Source: Candidatus Woesearchaeota archaeon
GTDB lineage: Archaea; Nanobdellota; Nanobdellia; Woesearchaeales; JAGWAF01
DNA length: 7,420 bases
Assembly: GCA_016932755.1 (NCBI GenBank)
Contig: JAFGCE010000047.1
Span: 1 to 7,420, forward strand
Reading direction: 5' to 3'
Shown: one piece after another, positions 5,304-7,420 of the stretch
How the letters are laid out: every line of letters begins with the position of its first letter
How positions within the stretch are numbered: position 1 is the first letter of the stretch
Program-made: the position numbers and the translations under genes
Notes under the pieces: generated by a model
What the model saw: the letters and a program-made list of their open reading frames with translations, nothing else
Told to the model about the DNA's origin: nothing
Databases searched by the model: none

Positions 5304-6440
5304 TTAACCCAAATGAATCTCAAAAATGTCCCTGTCATGAAGCACCTTGTCCAGCCTTCTTATTGTCTGCCCAGGGAACCTTGCTGTTTTTCCCCACACC
5401 CTTGCAAACCTAAACTTGTTAAGGAAATCCCTGTGAAGCTTTACGCAAATATCCCTGACAGTGCATCCTTCCCTCATTATAAGCGGGTCTTTCAGGTCAG
5501 GCTCCTTGTTTACCTCCTTCAGGTAAATCCTTATCAGCCCGAGCCTTTGGAATATAAGCGCTTTCACCTTCTCAAAATCAGAGTCATTTTGCGCTGAAAT
5601 GCAGATATCTGCCTTTGTATCTTTTTTTATTTTCTCCAGCTTTTCTTTTTCAACTAGGTCTGCCTTGTTCATGACAACAAGACCAGGGATATAAACCTTG
5701 TTTGCCTCTATCACATCAATAAGCTGGTCAGCGTTTATCTCGCTTCTTATGAGCAAGTCAGCATTAATCAGCCCGAGCTCTTTTGCCATGTCCTTGATTG
5801 TCTGGTCGTCAAGAAGCTTTAGTTTTACAGTCTTTGCAACGCCAACCCCTCCGAAAGGCTTTTTTGTTATTTTGACATCAGGTTTTTTCTGGTTAAGCCT
5901 TATGCCTGATTCATAAACCTCGTTTGCAAGTATCTCTGCCTGCTTCGGCTTCTGTGCATCAACCATGACTATGATAAGGTCAGCGCCTCTTATGACAGAA
6001 AGAACCTCTTTCCCCCTTCCTTTGCCTGAAGCAGCGCCTGTGACAATTCCCGGAATGTCAAATATCTGAATCTTCGCGCCGTTGTACTCCATCATTCCAG
6101 GGATAACCTCAAGCGTTGTGAACTCATATGCAGCAACCTTGCTTTCAGCGTTTGTTAATTTGTTCAGAAGCGTTGATTTTCCGACAGAAGGAAACCCGAG
6201 CATGACAACTGTGGCATCCCCTGTTTTTTTTAATGAATAGCCTGTTGTTTTTCCTTTGCCCTTTGCCCTTTTCTCCTCTTTTTCCTTCAGCTTTGCAATC
6301 TTTGCCTTGACTAAGCCGACATGATGCTGGGTCCTTTTATTGTATTTTGTCTTAGAAAGCTCTTCCTCAAAATCCTTTATTTTCTTCCTTAGGTCAGAGG
6401 AAGTCTCGATTTTTTCAGTGTCAAGCGATTTATGGCTCAT
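5304..6440 (-). CDS. DRG-family GTPase with TGS domain
   Basis: This full-length 378-residue protein belongs to the DRG (developmentally regulated GTP-binding, Rbg) branch of OBG-HflX-like GTPases, found in archaea and eukaryotes. The N-terminal helical region carries RTQHHVGLVKAKIAKLKEK (36-54). The G domain shows G1 GFPSVGKS (82-89), G2 Thr108-Thr109 within YEFTT, G3 DIPG (128-131), G4 NKAD (258-261) and G5 SA (282-283). The family insert between G3 and G4 lies at about 170-250 and contains the typical KPFGGVGV stretch. The TGS domain fills about 300-378 and ends HDRDIFEIHLG. Known eukaryotic relatives bind translating ribosomes and help with stalling; the archaeal role is inferred to be similar. 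A TATA box about 28 bp before the ATG gives a leaderless transcript. The coiled-coil/RelE-like gene follows at 32 nt. Confidence 0.96.
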   Translation of the reverse strand: MSHKSLDTEKIETSSDLRKKIKDFEEELSKTKYNKRTQHHVGLVKAKIAKLKEKEEKRAKGKGKTTGYSLKKTGDATVVMLGFPSVGKSTLLNKLTNAESKVAAYEFTTLEVIPGMMEYNGAKIQIFDIPGIVTGAASGKGRGKEVLSVIRGADLIIVMVDAQKPKQAEILANEVYESGIRLNQKKPDVKITKKPFGGVGVAKTVKLKLLDDQTIKDMAKELGLINADLLIRSEINADQLIDVIEANKVYIPGLVVMNKADLVEKEKLEKIKKDTKADICISAQNDSDFEKVKALIFQRLGLIRIYLKEVNKEPDLKDPLIMREGCTVRDICVKLHRDFLNKFRFARVWGKTARFPGQTIRRLDKVLHDRDIFEIHLG

Positions 6441-6464
6441 ATTCTATAACAGTTAGCTACCCAA

Positions 6465-6472
6465 TTTAAAAA
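6465..6472 (-). promoter_or_regulatory. TATA box for the DRG GTPase gene
   Basis: TTTTTAAA on the minus strand is centred about 28 bp before the ATG at 6440, so the transcript should begin at the start codon. No Shine-Dalgarno is seen, in agreement with leaderless initiation. Confidence 0.55.
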
Positions 6473-6486
6473 TTTAATTGAATTTG

Positions 6487-6501
6487 CCGAAGTTTTATAA
6501 A
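6487..6501 (+). promoter_or_regulatory. BRE and TATA box for the radical SAM gene
   Basis: CCGAAG (6487-6492) followed by TTTTATAAA (6493-6501) is a strong archaeal BRE/TATA pair. The TATA centre is 27 bp before the ATG at 6524, predicting a leaderless mRNA. It is back to back with the GTPase promoter in an 83-bp divergent region. Confidence 0.7.
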
Positions 6502-6523
6502 ATACTGTTCTTTATCCTAGGCT

Positions 6524-7420
6524 ATGAAACTTTTGCTTGTATATCCTGAAATAGAATGCAGTGTTACAAACACTAGTACATATACTATCCCTCTTGGGCT
6601 AGGTTCTATTGCAACTTATTGCAAGGAAAGGATGGGAGGCTCTTTAGAAGTCAGGATATTAGACGGTTCTATGATGACTCACCAGGAACAATTAGAAGAA
6701 ACACAAAGATTCAAACCGGATTTTACAGGGATTAGCCCAACTATTGCCAGCCAAGGAAATGCATATGAAATAGCGCAAGAAGCACATAATCTGGGCTCTA
6801 AAGTTTATTTCGGGGGAGTAAACTCAACTAATTTATGGAGAAATATGCTGGTTAACAGAAATTTTATTGACGGAGTTGTTTTATTTGAAGGAGAAAAAGC
6901 AGTTTTTAATCTTCTCCAAGGCAAGCTTGGGCCTAACGTAGCTTATAGGGATAGAAATGGAAATGTTTGTCCGCCTTCTGGAATTGAAGTGATGGATCTT
7001 GCTGACTTGCCGGATATAGATTATACATTGTTTGACTTAGAAAGCTTCTTTGAACAAACCCAGAAAAGGGGTTTTGGGAGAGCTATAAGCTATTATGCAG
7101 GGAAAGGATGTTCTAAGAGAGGCGGTGCTGCATTGAAAGGGGTATATTCATTAGAAAGATACAATCATTTGGTCGAATTAATGCCTGCTTGCACATTTTG
7201 CGGAAGAAATGAGGTTGGATTGAGGGATTTTGGTGAGGACAGGGAAGCAAGGATTGTACGGGAACTTCACGATAATCATGGCGTAAGGGGGTTCTTTAAT
7301 GTACAGGATACAGTCAATTTAGGAAATGCATCACCTATCGGGCTTGAAGACTCTTGGTTTAGACTGTTTATTGGAACAGAAAACATAACTTCTAAAAATA
7401 TTGCAAAATTAAAACAAAGA
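6524..7420 (+). CDS. B12-binding-type radical SAM protein, 3' end beyond window
   Basis: The frame is open from ATG 6524 to the window end, 299 residues, with no stop. Residues 1-150 resemble the cobalamin-binding-like half of BchE-type radical SAM proteins: KLLLVYP, then PLGLGSIATYCKE (23-35), DFTGISPTIASQGNAYEIAQ (66-85) and VYFGGVNST (94-102). The DxHxxG cobalamin-ligand motif is absent. DLADLPDIDY (158-167) is the usual bridge. The radical SAM part has Cys196 in GKGCSKRGG, then Cys223 and Cys226 in ACTFCGR, a CX26CX2C arrangement instead of CX3CX2C. GFFNVQDT (256-263) and LFIGTENIT (281-289) match the strands after the cluster site, so the barrel appears intact so far. The substrate is unknown. 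Such proteins often carry out methylations or ring modifications in cofactor, lipid or natural-product pathways. The start is leaderless from a strong TATA box. Confidence 0.85.
   Translation, partial: MKLLLVYPEIECSVTNTSTYTIPLGLGSIATYCKERMGGSLEVRILDGSMMTHQEQLEETQRFKPDFTGISPTIASQGNAYEIAQEAHNLGSKVYFGGVNSTNLWRNMLVNRNFIDGVVLFEGEKAVFNLLQGKLGPNVAYRDRNGNVCPPSGIEVMDLADLPDIDYTLFDLESFFEQTQKRGFGRAISYYAGKGCSKRGGAALKGVYSLERYNHLVELMPACTFCGRNEVGLRDFGEDREARIVRELHDNHGVRGFFNVQDTVNLGNASPIGLEDSWFRLFIGTENITSKNIAKLKQR

Noticed and set aside
7110..7205. The insert between radical SAM cysteines as an intein or mobile insertion
   Set aside because: The extra segment is only about 23 residues longer than normal spacing, stays in frame and has no splice-site or terminal-repeat features.
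1..7420. CRISPR arrays, tRNA or rRNA genes, insertion sequences
   Set aside because: I saw no spaced direct repeats, cloverleaf-type sequence, transposase motifs or terminal inverted repeats. Nearly all sequence is accounted for by coding regions and short promoters.

Overview
This window looks like chromosomal DNA of a small-genome archaeon. The evidence is an archaeal/eukaryotic-type initiation factor (aIF5B), a DRG-family GTPase with a TGS domain, a DUF371 protein, and promoters with TATA boxes about 27-30 bp upstream of start codons that lack a Shine-Dalgarno (leaderless starts). Dense packing, tiny genes, AT-rich lysine-heavy coding and orphan proteins suggest a DPANN-type lineage (Woesearchaeota/Pacearchaeota-like). 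That placement is inference from style, not from a marker phylogeny.

Layout. Positions 1-2014 (+): the 3' nine-tenths of the aIF5B gene, overlapped by 4 nt by a stand-alone PUA-like RNA-binding protein gene; together they form a translation/rRNA operon. Positions 2021-2988 (-): a 49-residue small ORF with its own TATA box, followed by an orphan protein with the signature of a kinase-like fold. Positions 3044-3637 (-): a two-helix small membrane protein followed by a DUF371 protein, as a second minus-strand operon. Positions 3803-4519 (+): an unrecognised 238-residue protein driven from a divergent promoter region. Positions 4516-6440 (-): a DRG GTPase followed by a protein that joins a long coiled coil to a C-terminal RelE/YafQ-like domain; its stop codon shares the palindrome CTAG with the stop of the 238-residue gene. 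Positions 6524-7420 (+): the first 299 residues of a B12-binding-type radical SAM protein. It continues past the window and has an unusual widely spaced CX26CX2C cluster motif.

The recognisable genes serve translation and ribosome assembly: aIF5B joins ribosomal subunits, the PUA protein probably binds rRNA or tRNA, and the DRG GTPase acts around translation. The RelE-like fusion directly behind the GTPase could also act at the ribosome, but that is inference. The most interesting items are the coiled-coil/RelE-like fusion with no visible antitoxin, the radical SAM protein with its split cysteine motif, and the orphan kinase-like protein with its tiny upstream partner. I found no tRNA, rRNA, CRISPR array, insertion sequence or integration site. 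No gene-free stretch exceeds 300 bases; the longest, between the divergent genes at 3638 and 3802, is about 165 bases and holds two promoters.
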